NCBI RefSeq assembly: GCF_000719975.1
Contig: NZ_JOIJ01000017.1
Location: 1 to 64,000 of the forward strand
Reading direction: 5' to 3'
Source: Prauserella rugosa
Lineage (GTDB): Bacteria; Actinomycetota; Actinomycetes; Mycobacteriales; Pseudonocardiaceae
Length of the DNA: 64,000 bases
The notes under the pieces are model-generated. The model searched no databases. It was not told the origin of the DNA and saw only the letters and a program-made list of their open reading frames with translations. Shown piece by piece: positions 16,353 through 25,858 of this stretch. Every line of letters begins with the position of its first letter. Position 1 is the stretch's first letter. A program made the translations under genes and the position numbers.

Positions 16353-19155
16353 TCAGGGTGCGGGGCCGAAGCTCGTTGGCCTTGTCGACGAGCGCGATCC
16401 GGTCCTTCGTGGTGGTGGCCAACCGGGCGAGCGAGCGGTACCTGCCTTCGAGGCCGAATCGCAGCTCGCGGTCGGTCAACGCACAGCCCAGTACGCGCGA
16501 GCCGGGTGACTCACCGTTCGACGAGACCCACGCCAGCGCTGCCTCCAGCACGTCGATCGACAGGCGGGTGTGGCGTTCGGCGTCGAGGTTCAGCCGTTCC
16601 AGCCTGCCGCTCGCGTCGACGAGATCGGCCTCGGACACGGGCTTCGACGCCATCGGCGTGATCTTGACCTTCGTCGCGGCCACCTGCGCCGCGACGTGGT
16701 GCGTCGACGACGCGGGTACCGATTCGAGCACCTCGATCGCACTCTCGCGCGCGCCCTGGGCGAGGTACACGCGCGCCAGCCCGAACGCCGCGCTGACGTA
16801 CGAGCGGTCGGTGCGCCACACCATCTCGTACAGTCGCGAGGCCGTGAAGTACTCGCCGACGGCCTCGGCACTGAACGCCATCGCCAGCTTCGGGGCGATC
16901 TCGCCGGGCAGTTCGTCGTACACCGAGTCGAACGCCACGTGCGCCACGCGCGCACGCCCGCCCGCGAGCTCGATCAGCCCGCGGTACCAGTCGATCCGCC
17001 AGTCGTGCGGGAAGCCCGCCTTGATCGCCAGGTACTGCGCGGCCTGCAACTGACGGTTGGCCTCCGACAGCTCACCGAGCTCGATGCGGGCGCGCACCAC
17101 ACGCAGGCGAACCTCGATCGACTCGCGCGGGGCGACCGCCAGCGCCTCGATCGCCGTGCGCGGATCCGCACCCAGCGTCGTGGCCAGCACGCCCGCGCCG
17201 ACGTCGTCGGTGTCGACCTGCGGAACCGGGAGGCCCGAGACGACCTCGACGGGATCCGGCAAGGGCACGTCCTGCCCGCGCTCGGGCACCACCATGTCGA
17301 CGCCGAACGTGTTCGTCTCCGGCCCGAACACGGTGGACTGGCCCGGTCGCTGCTTGCCGGTGCCCAGCGCCAGGATCTCGCGCAAGACGCCGGTCAGCTG
17401 GTCGGCCATCTCCTCGGCGGAGACGAACCGGCGTGCCGGGTCGGCGTGCGTCGCCCTGCGCAGGAACCGGTAGTACGAGCCGAACAGCTTGAACAGCGGA
17501 ACGTCGTCCTGGCTGGGCAGCGTCGTCTTGTACTTCGTGGTGTAACCGGTGAACTCGAAGCTCAGCACCGCGAGCGTGCGGCCGACCGTGAACAGGTCCG
17601 AGGCCACCGACGCACCGTCCGTGGCGAGTTCGGGCGCGCTGTAACCGCTGGTGAAGAACAGCGGGCTCGTGTAGTCGTCCATGCGCCGGACGGCGCCCAG
17701 GTCGATCAGCTTGAGCTGCTCTCCGGTCTGGATCACGTTGTCGGGCTTGAGGTCGCAGTACAGCAGGCCCTGGTTGTGCAGGTATCCCAGCGCGGGAAGG
17801 ATCTCCAGGCCGTAGGCGATGACCTGGGCGATCGGCAGCGGTTCGGCGCGGCCGCTCTCCCTGTGGTGGTTGAGCGCGAGCTGCCGCAACGACTGCCCGC
17901 CCACGTACTCCATGACGATGTAGTCGACCGGCCTGCCGGTGTCCGGATCCGGGTGCTGGACGAAGTTGTAGATCTTGACGATGTGCGGGTGCTCGACCTC
18001 GGCGAGGAACCGCTTCTCGTTGACCGCGGCGGCCATGGCGGTCGCGTCGCCGGTGTTGATCAGTCCTTTGAGGACGACCCACCTGCCGTCGACGTTGAGG
18101 TCCCTGGCGAGGTAGATCCAGCCGATGCCGCCGTAGGCGAGCGCGCCCAGCACCTCGTACTGACCACCGACGAGGTTGCCGGGCTGGAGCTTGGGCACGA
18201 ACGAGAACGGCGTGCCGCATTTGTCGCAGGTGCCCTGCGGCTCGCCTGGACGACCGTCGGTGCCGCGCCCGACCTTCGCGTTGCAGCTGCTGCAGAACCG
18301 TTTCGACTCCGAGACGACGGGATTGGTCAGCACCGCCTCGGCCGGGTCGCGATACGGCACCTGCGGCACCTCGACCAGACCCGCACCCAGCCGGCCTCGC
18401 CGCGACGTCCGCGACGACGTACGCCGCGAGGTGCGCGACGACGTGCCCCGTCCGGTGCCCGATCCCGTGCCGGAACCTGTCCCGCTGCCCGTGCTGCCGC
18501 CGGTGCCCGCGCTGCCCGGACCACTGCCCGAGCCGCTTCCCGGCCCGCTGGAGGGCGCGCTGCCCGGTCCGTGCGTGTAGGCGCTCGGCGCGCTCATCGG
18601 ACCGCTCGAGGGCTCCGGTTCCGCCTCGGGCCGCTTCGGCGGCATGACGAGCTCGGTGCCGGGCGCGTGGTCGAGCACGCTGGTCGCCATCGGTTCCTGC
18701 ACGTCCGATTCGGACGGAGTCGCCCGGTCCTGCCCGGATTGCACCTGCTGCGGTGTCTGCACCTGCTGCGGTGTCTGCCGTCCAGGGTGTTGCCCGGCCA
18801 CCTGCTGCTGCGGCCCCTGCTGCGCGGGCTGCTGTCCGGACTGCCCGGGCTGTTGGCCGGACCTCGGCCCCGCCTGCTGTCCAGGCTGGCCGGGTTGCTG
18901 GCCGGGCTGGCCGGGTTGCGGGGGAGCGTTGCGCGGCTCGTCCTGCCAGGCAGGCCGGACCGTTCCCGTGTCGGGAAGAATCCGCGGAGCACCGGGATCG
19001 ACCCCGACTCCGTCACCGCCCTCCACTTCGGACGGCCGAGACGCGGCGTGCCGGGGCGCCGCGTCCGGACGCACCGGCGCGACGTACTGGGTCCGCTGCT
19101 GACTCTCGTCCTCGTCCGGCGCCGCGTGCCGAGGACGGCGTGGCTCGTCGGTCAC
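16348..19155 (-). CDS. pknG: serine/threonine protein kinase PknG
   Basis: 935 residues, GTG start with GGAGG. Order: a long disordered N-terminus (~1-270, Gln/Gly/Pro and Gly-Ser tracts, then Arg-Ser/Thr repeats), a rubredoxin-like zinc site with two C-x-x-C pairs (~283-312), the kinase domain (glycine loop G-A-L-A-Y-G-G-I-G near 333, Lys ~363, Y-C-D-L-K-P-D-N-V near 465) and a TPR-rich C-terminus. This is the PknG architecture; the N-terminal extension is longer than in the ~750-residue mycobacterial protein. PknG phosphorylates the OdhI/GarA regulator of 2-oxoglutarate metabolism. It is the last gene after glnX and glnH, which sense amino acids. Confidence 0.96.
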   Translation of the reverse strand: MTDEPRRPRHAAPDEDESQQRTQYVAPVRPDAAPRHAASRPSEVEGGDGVGVDPGAPRILPDTGTVRPAWQDEPRNAPPQPGQPGQQPGQPGQQAGPRSGQQPGQSGQQPAQQGPQQQVAGQHPGRQTPQQVQTPQQVQSGQDRATPSESDVQEPMATSVLDHAPGTELVMPPKRPEAEPEPSSGPMSAPSAYTHGPGSAPSSGPGSGSGSGPGSAGTGGSTGSGTGSGTGSGTGRGTSSRTSRRTSSRTSRRGRLGAGLVEVPQVPYRDPAEAVLTNPVVSESKRFCSSCNAKVGRGTDGRPGEPQGTCDKCGTPFSFVPKLQPGNLVGGQYEVLGALAYGGIGWIYLARDLNVDGRWVVLKGLINTGDATAMAAAVNEKRFLAEVEHPHIVKIYNFVQHPDPDTGRPVDYIVMEYVGGQSLRQLALNHHRESGRAEPLPIAQVIAYGLEILPALGYLHNQGLLYCDLKPDNVIQTGEQLKLIDLGAVRRMDDYTSPLFFTSGYSAPELATDGASVASDLFTVGRTLAVLSFEFTGYTTKYKTTLPSQDDVPLFKLFGSYYRFLRRATHADPARRFVSAEEMADQLTGVLREILALGTGKQRPGQSTVFGPETNTFGVDMVVPERGQDVPLPDPVEVVSGLPVPQVDTDDVGAGVLATTLGADPRTAIEALAVAPRESIEVRLRVVRARIELGELSEANRQLQAAQYLAIKAGFPHDWRIDWYRGLIELAGGRARVAHVAFDSVYDELPGEIAPKLAMAFSAEAVGEYFTASRLYEMVWRTDRSYVSAAFGLARVYLAQGARESAIEVLESVPASSTHHVAAQVAATKVKITPMASKPVSEADLVDASGRLERLNLDAERHTRLSIDVLEAALAWVSSNGESPGSRVLGCALTDRELRFGLEGRYRSLARLATTTKDRIALVDKANELRPRTLT

Positions 19156-19177
19156 TGCTTGCCTCCTCGCCCTGCGC

Positions 19178-20137
19178 TCACCGGTACTCCGGCCGCGGCG
19201 GGTTCATGTTTCCGAGCACTGCTTCGAGCCGCCAGTGCGCGAACCGCTGCTTCCACACGTCCTTGCGCACCCCTTCGAGACTGGCGTTGACGAAGCGCAC
19301 CATGTCCTCGTTCTGCTTGGGGATACCGACGCCGTACAGCTCCTGCGACAGCGGCGGGCCGACCACGCGCGTCGACGGGTCCTCGGCGGCCATCCCGGCC
19401 AGGATCGTGTTGTCCGTCGACACCGCGTCCACTTGGCCCTGCTGCAGCAACACGAGGCAGTCGGTCCAGTTGGCCGCCTGCACCGGCCTCGGCCGCGGGC
19501 GGGCCTCCGTGAGGTTGTCCACCGAGGTCGAGTTCTCCGCCGCACAGACGCGCTTTCCGCCGAGCTCGGCGATGCTGCGGATGCCGGACTTCTCGGTCAC
19601 CAACACGCGCTGGGCCGCTTCGAAATAGACGGTCGAGAACGCGACCTCCTGCAGACGTTCGCAGGTGATCGAATAGGTCCGCACGACGATGTCGACGTCA
19701 CCGTTCTTCAGCACTTCCTCGCGCTGTCCCGAGTTGATCGCCTTGAACCGGATCGGCGGGTTCTCCTGGCCGAAGATGTCCTTGGCGATCTCCTTGGCGA
19801 TGTCGATGTCGAAGCCCTGCAGCTCGCCGGTGTGCGGATTACGGAAGCCCCACAGGTTCGTGCTCTGGTCGACGCCCGCGATGAGGTAGCCACGCTTGAC
19901 GATGTCGTCCATTGTGGACCCCGGAGTGATCGAGTCGTCGGGACGCAGACTCGCGCGCGGATTGCAGTCCGGCGCCGCCGCACCGCCCTGCTCCACCTTC
20001 CCGGACAGGTCCGTGCCTGCGGGCATCGGCCGTTCGACCGAACCGACGGGTGCGGGGTCGACGGGCATGCCCGCTGAACCGCACCCGGCGACGAGGGTTG
20101 CCGCGAGCACCGGGACGAGCCAGCTCCAGCGTTTCAT
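19178..20137 (-). CDS. glnH: glutamine/aspartate-binding lipoprotein GlnH
   Basis: 319 residues with a lipoprotein signal (M-K-R-W-S, hydrophobic core, lipobox L-V-A-G-C). The rest is a family 3 solute-binding protein: an I-A-G-V-D start, L-Q-G-F-D-I-D-I-A-K-E-I-A, a D-I-V-V-R-T-Y-S-I-T strand and a Y-G-V-G-I-P end. In PknG operons GlnH binds amino acids and signals through GlnX rather than feeding an ABC permease; no permease genes are nearby, which fits. It overlaps the glnX stop by one base (TGATG) and is 22 bp before pknG. Confidence 0.93.
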   Translation of the reverse strand: MKRWSWLVPVLAATLVAGCGSAGMPVDPAPVGSVERPMPAGTDLSGKVEQGGAAAPDCNPRASLRPDDSITPGSTMDDIVKRGYLIAGVDQSTNLWGFRNPHTGELQGFDIDIAKEIAKDIFGQENPPIRFKAINSGQREEVLKNGDVDIVVRTYSITCERLQEVAFSTVYFEAAQRVLVTEKSGIRSIAELGGKRVCAAENSTSVDNLTEARPRPRPVQAANWTDCLVLLQQGQVDAVSTDNTILAGMAAEDPSTRVVGPPLSQELYGVGIPKQNEDMVRFVNASLEGVRKDVWKQRFAHWRLEAVLGNMNPPRPEYR

Positions 20138-21549
20138 CAGCGATACTCCCGAAGACGTTCCCGGATGCCGAGGATCGTGCCGAACATCGCCACCAGTGCG
20201 AGCACGCCGAAGCCGGGGGCGAGCAGGGTCAGTGTGGCCGAGGCGTTCGTGGTGTCGTCGAGGAACACCTTCCTGCTCTCCGTGATCCCCTTGGCGAGGT
20301 CGTCGTCGAGGCGCGTGAACGCGGCCGTCGCGCCGCGGTCCTCCTTCGTCTCGATGGCGAGGTCGACGGCCTCCTCGTACCTGCCGCCGTTGTCGAGGTT
20401 GCGCACCTGCGTGTGAACCTCGCTCCACGCCGACGCGCTGCGGATCGCCGCGTCGACGTGTTCGGCCGACGGCAGTCCCTCCGTGCCTTCCTTGGCCTTC
20501 CCGAGGAGTCCACTCTCACCGTCCGAACCGGACAGCTCGCTGATCAGCTTGCGGTACTCCTCCTCGTGTGCGGTACCGCTGCCGCGAGCCAGCAGCGTCA
20601 ACGTCTCGTCGGCGCGCGCCTGCAACGCCACGATGCGCGCACGCACGAGCACGTCCGCCTGCTCCGAACCGTCGGACTCCCCGCTCGAGACGAGGACGCT
20701 CTGCACCGTGACCGCCACGGCCGTCCACAGCACGGCCAGCCCCACCGCGGCGGTGGCGACGGCGAGGCCGACGTTGAACACCCGGTTGGTGCGGCGTTTG
20801 AGGTAGATCTGCGTCGCGATGAGTGCGCCGAGCAGACCGAGCGACAGCAGGGCAGTCGCCCACGGCACCGAGGCGGCGTCGTCCTGTTCCTCGACGAGCC
20901 GGTCGGCGTCGATCTGGTAGAGACTGTGGGCCGCGGGCAGGATCTCCGAGCGCATCAGTTCCGAGGCCTCGGCGAGGTAGGCCGCGCCGATCGGGTTGCC
21001 CTGCCGGTTGTTGGTGCGCGCCGTCTCGACCAGGCCCGTGTAGACGGGCAGCTGCCGCGACAGCACGTCGACCTGGGTGACGGCTTCGGGATTTCCCGCG
21101 GAATCGCCTGCGGCCTTGGCGAGCGCGGCACCAGCCCTTGCGATGTCGACGTCGTAGCGTTCCTGGAGCGCGCCTTCCTCGTTGCCCGTGTTGAGCAGCG
21201 TGCTGGCCGCGGTGGCGTCGGCGTCGGACAGCGAGCGGTAGACCTCCTGTGCGGCGGCGGCCAGCGGCTCGCGGTGGTCGACGAGTCCGTCGATCGTCGA
21301 CTTACGCCCGCCGAGCTCGGCGGTGGCGACCACGCCGACGAGCAGCGCCAGCACGGCCAGCCCGGCGCTGATCAGTGTCAACCTGCCCGGCGTCGTCGCC
21401 GCCGAGCGGCGCAACCCCTCGACCGCGGCACCCGGCAGTTTGACCAGCCAGGCGAATCCGGACCGGCCCGCACGCGGCTCCCCCGTCGGTTCCGGCTCGG
21501 GTTCGGCCTGCTGGCCCGCCGGACCGTGACGCGTCACGGTGCTCGTCAT
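20137..21549 (-). CDS. glnX: membrane signalling protein GlnX
   Basis: 470 residues from the ATG preceded by GGAGGG. Four hydrophobic segments (about residues 45-70, 228-250, 260-282 and 438-462) are separated by two long, highly helical, charged extracytoplasmic regions, matching the GlnX proteins of actinobacterial glnX-glnH-pknG operons. It is thought to carry the signal from GlnH across the membrane to PknG. It is the first gene of the unit. Confidence 0.88.
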   Translation of the reverse strand: MTSTVTRHGPAGQQAEPEPEPTGEPRAGRSGFAWLVKLPGAAVEGLRRSAATTPGRLTLISAGLAVLALLVGVVATAELGGRKSTIDGLVDHREPLAAAAQEVYRSLSDADATAASTLLNTGNEEGALQERYDVDIARAGAALAKAAGDSAGNPEAVTQVDVLSRQLPVYTGLVETARTNNRQGNPIGAAYLAEASELMRSEILPAAHSLYQIDADRLVEEQDDAASVPWATALLSLGLLGALIATQIYLKRRTNRVFNVGLAVATAAVGLAVLWTAVAVTVQSVLVSSGESDGSEQADVLVRARIVALQARADETLTLLARGSGTAHEEEYRKLISELSGSDGESGLLGKAKEGTEGLPSAEHVDAAIRSASAWSEVHTQVRNLDNGGRYEEAVDLAIETKEDRGATAAFTRLDDDLAKGITESRKVFLDDTTNASATLTLLAPGFGVLALVAMFGTILGIRERLREYR

Positions 21550-21847
21550 CGTCCCTCCACCCAGTTCGCCTGCCGCGCCCGACCGTAGCCGAGCCGCCCC
21601 CGGCACAGGTCACAGACCGGCACAACAGACGAAGATTGTGGGCAAGTCGTATCACGCGAGGCACGGCCCGCAGCTCACGTCCACCCGAACCGCCGATCCC
21701 CGATGACGGACCGTGTCCGCAAGGCTCCCCGGAGGTGTGGCTGTCCCGCGCACGCCCGCCGACGAAAAAGCCCCAGGACCCCGCGGCCGCCTGGGCGGCG
21801 GCCACGAGAGCCCTGGGGCTCGTCCGAACGGGTGGTTCAGGCCTGTC

Positions 21848-22807
21848 TCACGCGCGTGCGGTCAGGCGGGTGAGGCGCGATGCGGTCGGCCAGCGCACCT
21901 TGGTTGCCCAGCCGAGCTTCTCGAAGATCCAGATCAACCTGGCCGAGATGTCGATCTGACCGCGCAGCACGCCGTGGCGGGCACAGGTCGGGTCGGCGTG
22001 ATGCAGGTTGTGCCAGGCCTCGCCGAAGGAGAAGATCGCCAGCGGCCAGAAGTTGGCCGCCTTGTCCCTGCTCGTGAACGGCCGCTCGCCGAGCATGTGA
22101 CAGATCGAGTTGACCGACCACGTCACGTGGTGCAGCAGTCCGATCCGGACGAGCCCGGCCCAAAACAACGCCGTCACGCCACCCCAGACCGACCAGGTGA
22201 TCAGCCCGCCCAGCACCGCGGGCAACAGGAAGCTGGCGACGACCCACAGCGGGAACAGCCGGTCCACCGTGCGGATGTCGCGGTCCTGCGCCAGGTCGGG
22301 GGCGAACCGGTCGACGTTCGTGATCTCCCGCTCGAACAGCCACCCCATGTGGGCGTGCCAGAAGCCCTTCGCCAGCGCGGCGGGCGAGGTGCCGAACAGC
22401 CACGGGGAGTGTGGATCGCCTGCACGGTCGGAGAACGCGTGGTGCCTGCGGTGATCGGCGACCCACGTGGTCACCGGCCCCTGCGCGGAGAAGCTGCCCG
22501 CGATCGCGAGTGCGATCCGCAGCGGACGGTTGGCCTTGTAAGAGCCGTGCGTGAACAACCGGTGGTACCCCGCGGTCACGCCGAGCCCGCTGACGACGAA
22601 GAACGCCGCGCCGAGCGCGATGTCGACCCAGCTCAGGCCCCATCCCCATGCGAACGGGACCGCGACGGCGATGGCGAGCAGCGGCGCGAGGACGAAGATC
22701 TTGACGGTGATGTGTTCGGGCAGCGACGTACGCCCGGAGATGATGGGTTTGGGACGGCGAGTACCACCGGAATGCTCGGTTTCCTCAGCTGTCTGGGTAG
22801 CGGACAT
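21848..22807 (-). CDS. membrane fatty-acid desaturase (delta-9 acyl-CoA type)
   Basis: 319 residues from the ATG with GAGGTG upstream. It shows the three histidine boxes of diiron desaturases: H-R-L-F-T-H, D-H-R-R-H-H and H-N-L-H-H, with four hydrophobic segments in between. Such enzymes insert a cis double bond into stearoyl/palmitoyl-CoA using an electron-transfer partner; no partner reductase is adjacent. A short plus-strand sequence lies divergent, with 468 bp between. Confidence 0.94.
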   Translation of the reverse strand: MSATQTAEETEHSGGTRRPKPIISGRTSLPEHITVKIFVLAPLLAIAVAVPFAWGWGLSWVDIALGAAFFVVSGLGVTAGYHRLFTHGSYKANRPLRIALAIAGSFSAQGPVTTWVADHRRHHAFSDRAGDPHSPWLFGTSPAALAKGFWHAHMGWLFEREITNVDRFAPDLAQDRDIRTVDRLFPLWVVASFLLPAVLGGLITWSVWGGVTALFWAGLVRIGLLHHVTWSVNSICHMLGERPFTSRDKAANFWPLAIFSFGEAWHNLHHADPTCARHGVLRGQIDISARLIWIFEKLGWATKVRWPTASRLTRLTARA

Positions 22808-23275
22808 GCACACCTCGTGTCGGTTACGACCGCGGCGGGCGCCGGCAGCGTCCACCTCGGGCGTCGGCCTTCACGCCGACGCGTCGATACGCCTGCCGCC
22901 CTGCGCGGTGGGTTCTGAAGTTCGGAAGAATCGGTTTCGGACGGGATTCGAGAGGCGAGCCGACCCCCACTCGGCTGCGATGACAGGCCCGTCGACGCGG
23001 TCGACGCGGGCGGAAAGCGCCGGGCTGTGGGGGCTCCGATCTATCGGGGTCGTCATGGCTGGGTGCCCGGCCGTCTACCACCGACGCTACCGGAGTTGTC
23101 CCTGCCTGGCCATGACGCCGAATTCACCTCACGCAGCCGCCGCGGAACGCCACTCGCGCCGGTGGACGCAGCGTGCGGGCCGCGCGTGCCCGGGTGCGAC
23201 GGCCGGGTGACGCTCCCACGCGAGCGGGTTCGCCGCAGGTCGTAGACTACGGTCGGTAGTAACTGTGGAGGTCCG
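22808..23275. other. divergent intergenic region upstream of the desaturase
   Basis: 468 bp. A 61-codon minus-strand frame at 22871-23056 is open but has no ribosome site. A TAGACT -10-like element near 23243 probably serves the plus-strand membrane gene at 23276. Nothing else was seen. Confidence 0.45.
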
Positions 23276-23641
23276 GTGATCACTGGCTATGCGATCGCGG
23301 TGTCGGCCTGCGCGGCCGGTGTCGCGATCTGGGCGTTCGTCCTCGTCGTGCTGAACCGCGCACCGGAGAAACCCCTCCTGATGGGCATCGGCGGGGTCGA
23401 GGCACTGCTCGCGATCCAGGTCGTCGTGTCCGTCGTGATGATGGTCGGCGGCGGACGGCCGGGCAGCATGATCACGTTCCTGGCCTACCTGTTCGGCGCG
23501 CTGCTGGTGCTGCCGCTCGGCACGGTGTGGGCGCTGGCCGAACGCACCAGGTCCAGCACGGCCGTCCTCGGCATCGCGTGCCTGACCGTGCCGGTCCTGT
23601 TGTTGCGGATGGTCGAGGTGTGGGGTGGCGCCAGTGCCTGA
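23276..23641 (+). CDS. small four-helix membrane protein
   Basis: 121 residues, GTG start with GTGGAGG. Nearly the whole chain is hydrophobic: four predicted helices at about 3-23, 36-58, 65-85 and 92-112, with short charged loops (R-A-P-E-K-P, E-R-T-R-S-S). The stop codon lies inside the start region of the next membrane gene, so the two form a pair. The family was not named; similar small membrane pairs occur in other actinobacteria. Confidence 0.8.
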   Translation: MITGYAIAVSACAAGVAIWAFVLVVLNRAPEKPLLMGIGGVEALLAIQVVVSVVMMVGGGRPGSMITFLAYLFGALLVLPLGTVWALAERTRSSTAVLGIACLTVPVLLLRMVEVWGGASA

Positions 23642-24068
23642 CGAACGGACCGAACGGGCCGGACAGCCCGCACCGGAGCGCCCAGCCACGGCCAGCGGGC
23701 CGGGACGCGTACTGATCGCGGTCTACGCGATCTTCGCCGTCGCCGCGACCTCCCGCGCCGCCGTGCAGATCGCGACCCGCTTCGACGAGGCGCCGATTCC
23801 CTACGTGCTGTCTGCGTTCGCGGCCGTCGTGTACCTGCTCGCGACGTTCGCGCTCGCCCGCACCGGCAAGGCGTGGTGGCAGGTCGCACTCGTGGCGTGC
23901 TCGGTCGAACTCGCGGGCGTGCTCGTGGTGGGCACGTTGAGCGTGTTCGACCGCGCCGCCTTCCCCGACGCCGCGGTGTGGTCGAACTACGGCATGGGCT
24001 ATCTGTTCATTCCGCTGGTGCTGCCGGTGATCGGGTTGCTGTGGCTGCGCAGGACGCGGCCGGCCTGA
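23625..24068 (+). CDS. four-helix membrane protein
   Basis: 147 residues from GTG at 23625 (GTG at 23634 also possible); the first ~28 residues are polar, followed by four hydrophobic segments at about 30-48, 62-80, 88-106 and 124-142. It overlaps the preceding gene by 17 bases, which supports co-translation. No catalytic or binding motif was recognised. The convergent neighbour ends 12 bp away. Confidence 0.75.
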   Translation: MAPVPDERTERAGQPAPERPATASGPGRVLIAVYAIFAVAATSRAAVQIATRFDEAPIPYVLSAFAAVVYLLATFALARTGKAWWQVALVACSVELAGVLVVGTLSVFDRAAFPDAAVWSNYGMGYLFIPLVLPVIGLLWLRRTRPA

Positions 24069-24080
24069 TCACGCCCCCGA

Positions 24081-24431
24081 TCACACCCACATCGACGCGA
24101 TCACGACGTTGACCAGCGTCGCTCCCGCGAGTGCGTGGAAGATGCCGCGGCCCGTGTCCGGCCTGCGCCACAGGATGTGCGCGAGCACGAGGACGACGAC
24201 CGCGATGAGGAGCTTGACGCCGATCTTCATGTGGATGACGCCACCACCGGCGACCCCGGCCGAGGCCAGCCCGGCCAGTGCCAGTCCCGTGACGACCTGA
24301 GCGCTCGCTCCCCAGAGCATGATCTTGCCGGACTGCTCGGCCGGTCCGAGCCAGCGCGTGACGATGCCGCTCACCAACAGGGCCATGCCCAGCAGGTGCA
24401 ACACGACGAGAAGGTTGTAGACGATGTCCAT
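24081..24431 (-). CDS. four-helix membrane protein
   Basis: 116 residues, almost entirely hydrophobic with four helices. Conserved-looking His residues occur in helix 1 (V-L-H-L-L-G-M), after helix 2 (G-V-I-H-M-K-I-G-V-K) and in helix 3 (V-L-A-H-I-L-W), like small actinobacterial proteins related to copper-resistance-D or heme-binding helical bundles. The assignment is by pattern only. The start ATG overlaps a TAGTAAAGTCC promoter-like stretch upstream. Confidence 0.72.
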   Translation of the reverse strand: MDIVYNLLVVLHLLGMALLVSGIVTRWLGPAEQSGKIMLWGASAQVVTGLALAGLASAGVAGGGVIHMKIGVKLLIAVVVLVLAHILWRRPDTGRGIFHALAGATLVNVVIASMWV

Positions 24432-24498
24432 GCACGGACTTTACTACATGCCGTCGTAGAAAAGGGGCGGACGGGACGAACCGTCGGCCACCGGGCAC

Positions 24499-25389
24499 CT
24501 ACAGGGGCACCGCGAACAACGACACCGAGGTCACGAGCGCACCCGCGGCGATGAGGCACGCCAGCGGCCAGGCCAGCGGGAGCCGCTGCCCCTCCGGCGC
24601 CCGCAACCGCTGGATACGCGCCTGCACCGGGGCGTCGGCCACCGGCATGGCGCCTGCGGGCGTCCCCGCGCCGTTACCGTTCGCCCGGAACCGCTCCAAC
24701 GCGCTGGCCAGCGGCTCCCTGCCCCTGGAATGCACCGCGCGGTCGTCGGCGCACATCTCGACGAGCAGCTCGATCGTCGAACACACCCGCGTCAACAACG
24801 CACTGCCCGGCAACAGCCGCCGCAACGCCTGGAACGGGGCGACCACGAGGTGGTGCCGTTCGCGGGCGTGGGCGCGCTCGTGGGCGAGCACGGCGTCGAG
24901 TTCCTCGTCGGTGAGCAGCTGCCGAGCACCCGCGCTGACGACGATGTGCGGCGTACGTCCCGGCAGGCAGTACGCCACGGCGACCGGGTGGTCCACCACG
25001 AGCGCGCCGGTGTCCTGGCGCGCCACGAGCTGCAGGAGCAACCGGTGCCGCGCCCGTGCGCGTGCGGTGCTGCGCAGGCACAGCAGTTGGTTGACCAGCA
25101 CCCAGCCGCCGACGGCAAGGCCCAGCGCCACGGCACCGAGGTGCCAGACGTCGAGCTCACGGAACCGCCACGGCAGGTCGACGAGCGCGGGCAGCAGACC
25201 GCGGCCGTACGGTTCGAGCCCGAACGACAACAACGCTCCGACGAGCGAGACGACCAGGGTCAGGGAACTGATCTGCCACAGCACGAGCGCAGCCCGCGGG
25301 TGGCAGTGGGTCCAGCGGCCGCGCAGAAGCCAGAGCGACACGAGCACGGCCGTCGTACCCGCAACGAGGTGGTGCGCGGCGAGGGTCAC
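24499..25389 (-). CDS. M56-family membrane metallopeptidase (BlaR1/MecR1-like)
   Basis: 296 residues with hydrophobic segments near the N-terminus (two to three) and one at the C-terminus. The catalytic zinc motif L-A-H-E-R-A-H-A-R lies between them, as in M56 peptidases. It lacks a penicillin-binding sensor domain, so it is a short BlaR1-like form. It is coupled to the BlaI-type repressor upstream by a GTGA overlap. In such pairs the peptidase relieves repression on a cell-wall or other stress signal; the target genes here are unknown. Confidence 0.9.
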   Translation of the reverse strand: MTLAAHHLVAGTTAVLVSLWLLRGRWTHCHPRAALVLWQISSLTLVVSLVGALLSFGLEPYGRGLLPALVDLPWRFRELDVWHLGAVALGLAVGGWVLVNQLLCLRSTARARARHRLLLQLVARQDTGALVVDHPVAVAYCLPGRTPHIVVSAGARQLLTDEELDAVLAHERAHARERHHLVVAPFQALRRLLPGSALLTRVCSTIELLVEMCADDRAVHSRGREPLASALERFRANGNGAGTPAGAMPVADAPVQARIQRLRAPEGQRLPLAWPLACLIAAGALVTSVSLFAVPL

Positions 25390-25748
25390 GGCGACTCGCC
25401 CCGCTCGAGCGCCTTGCGGAGGGCGTCGGCCTCGTCGTTGGTCACCGACTGCGCGAACCGCACCAGTGCGGAGTCGCGGTCACCGGTCATCTCCAACGCC
25501 TCGAGCATCAGCTCGGCGACGTACTCCTCCCGCGTCGCGGCCGGTGCGTACAGCCATGCGCGACCGGAACGCTTCCTGCGCACCACGCCCTTCGCCGCCA
25601 GCCGGGTCAGTACCGTCATCACCGTCGTGTACGCCAGGTCCCGGTCGGACAGCTCCTCGTGGACGGCGCGCACAGTGGCGGGTTCGGCCCGCGCCCAGAG
25701 CACTTCCATCACCGCGCGCTCCAGTTCACCCAGCTTCGCCACGTCCAC
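25386..25748 (-). CDS. BlaI/MecI/CopY-family repressor
   Basis: 120 residues from the GTG with GAAAGG upstream; a longer open frame starts further upstream but has no family similarity in the extra part. The winged helix is clear: L-G-E-L-E-R-A-V-M-E-V-L-W, V-R-A-V-H-E-E-L, then L-A-Y-T-T-V-M-T-V-L-T-R-L-A-A-K-G-V-V-R-R, followed by the wing and a dimerising helix. It overlaps the M56 peptidase gene and is its regulatory partner. Confidence 0.94.
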   Translation of the reverse strand: MDVAKLGELERAVMEVLWARAEPATVRAVHEELSDRDLAYTTVMTVLTRLAAKGVVRRKRSGRAWLYAPAATREEYVAELMLEALEMTGDRDSALVRFAQSVTNDEADALRKALERGESP

Positions 25749-25858
25749 CCTTTCGCCGTGTGTCCACCGGAAATTCAACCATGACCGGCGGGCCGGCGGG
25801 TGCGGCTTGTGACCCTTTCGGCGCTCTGCCGCGCTGGTGACGGTGCTCTCTGCGCTGA

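Noticed and set aside
19440..19460. GCAACACG copies inside genes (for example in glnH and near 24400)
   Set aside because: Isolated octamers without 21-bp spacing; expected by chance.
22871..23056. 61-codon frame upstream of the desaturase
   Set aside because: Ordinary open frame in GC-rich DNA without a ribosome site.
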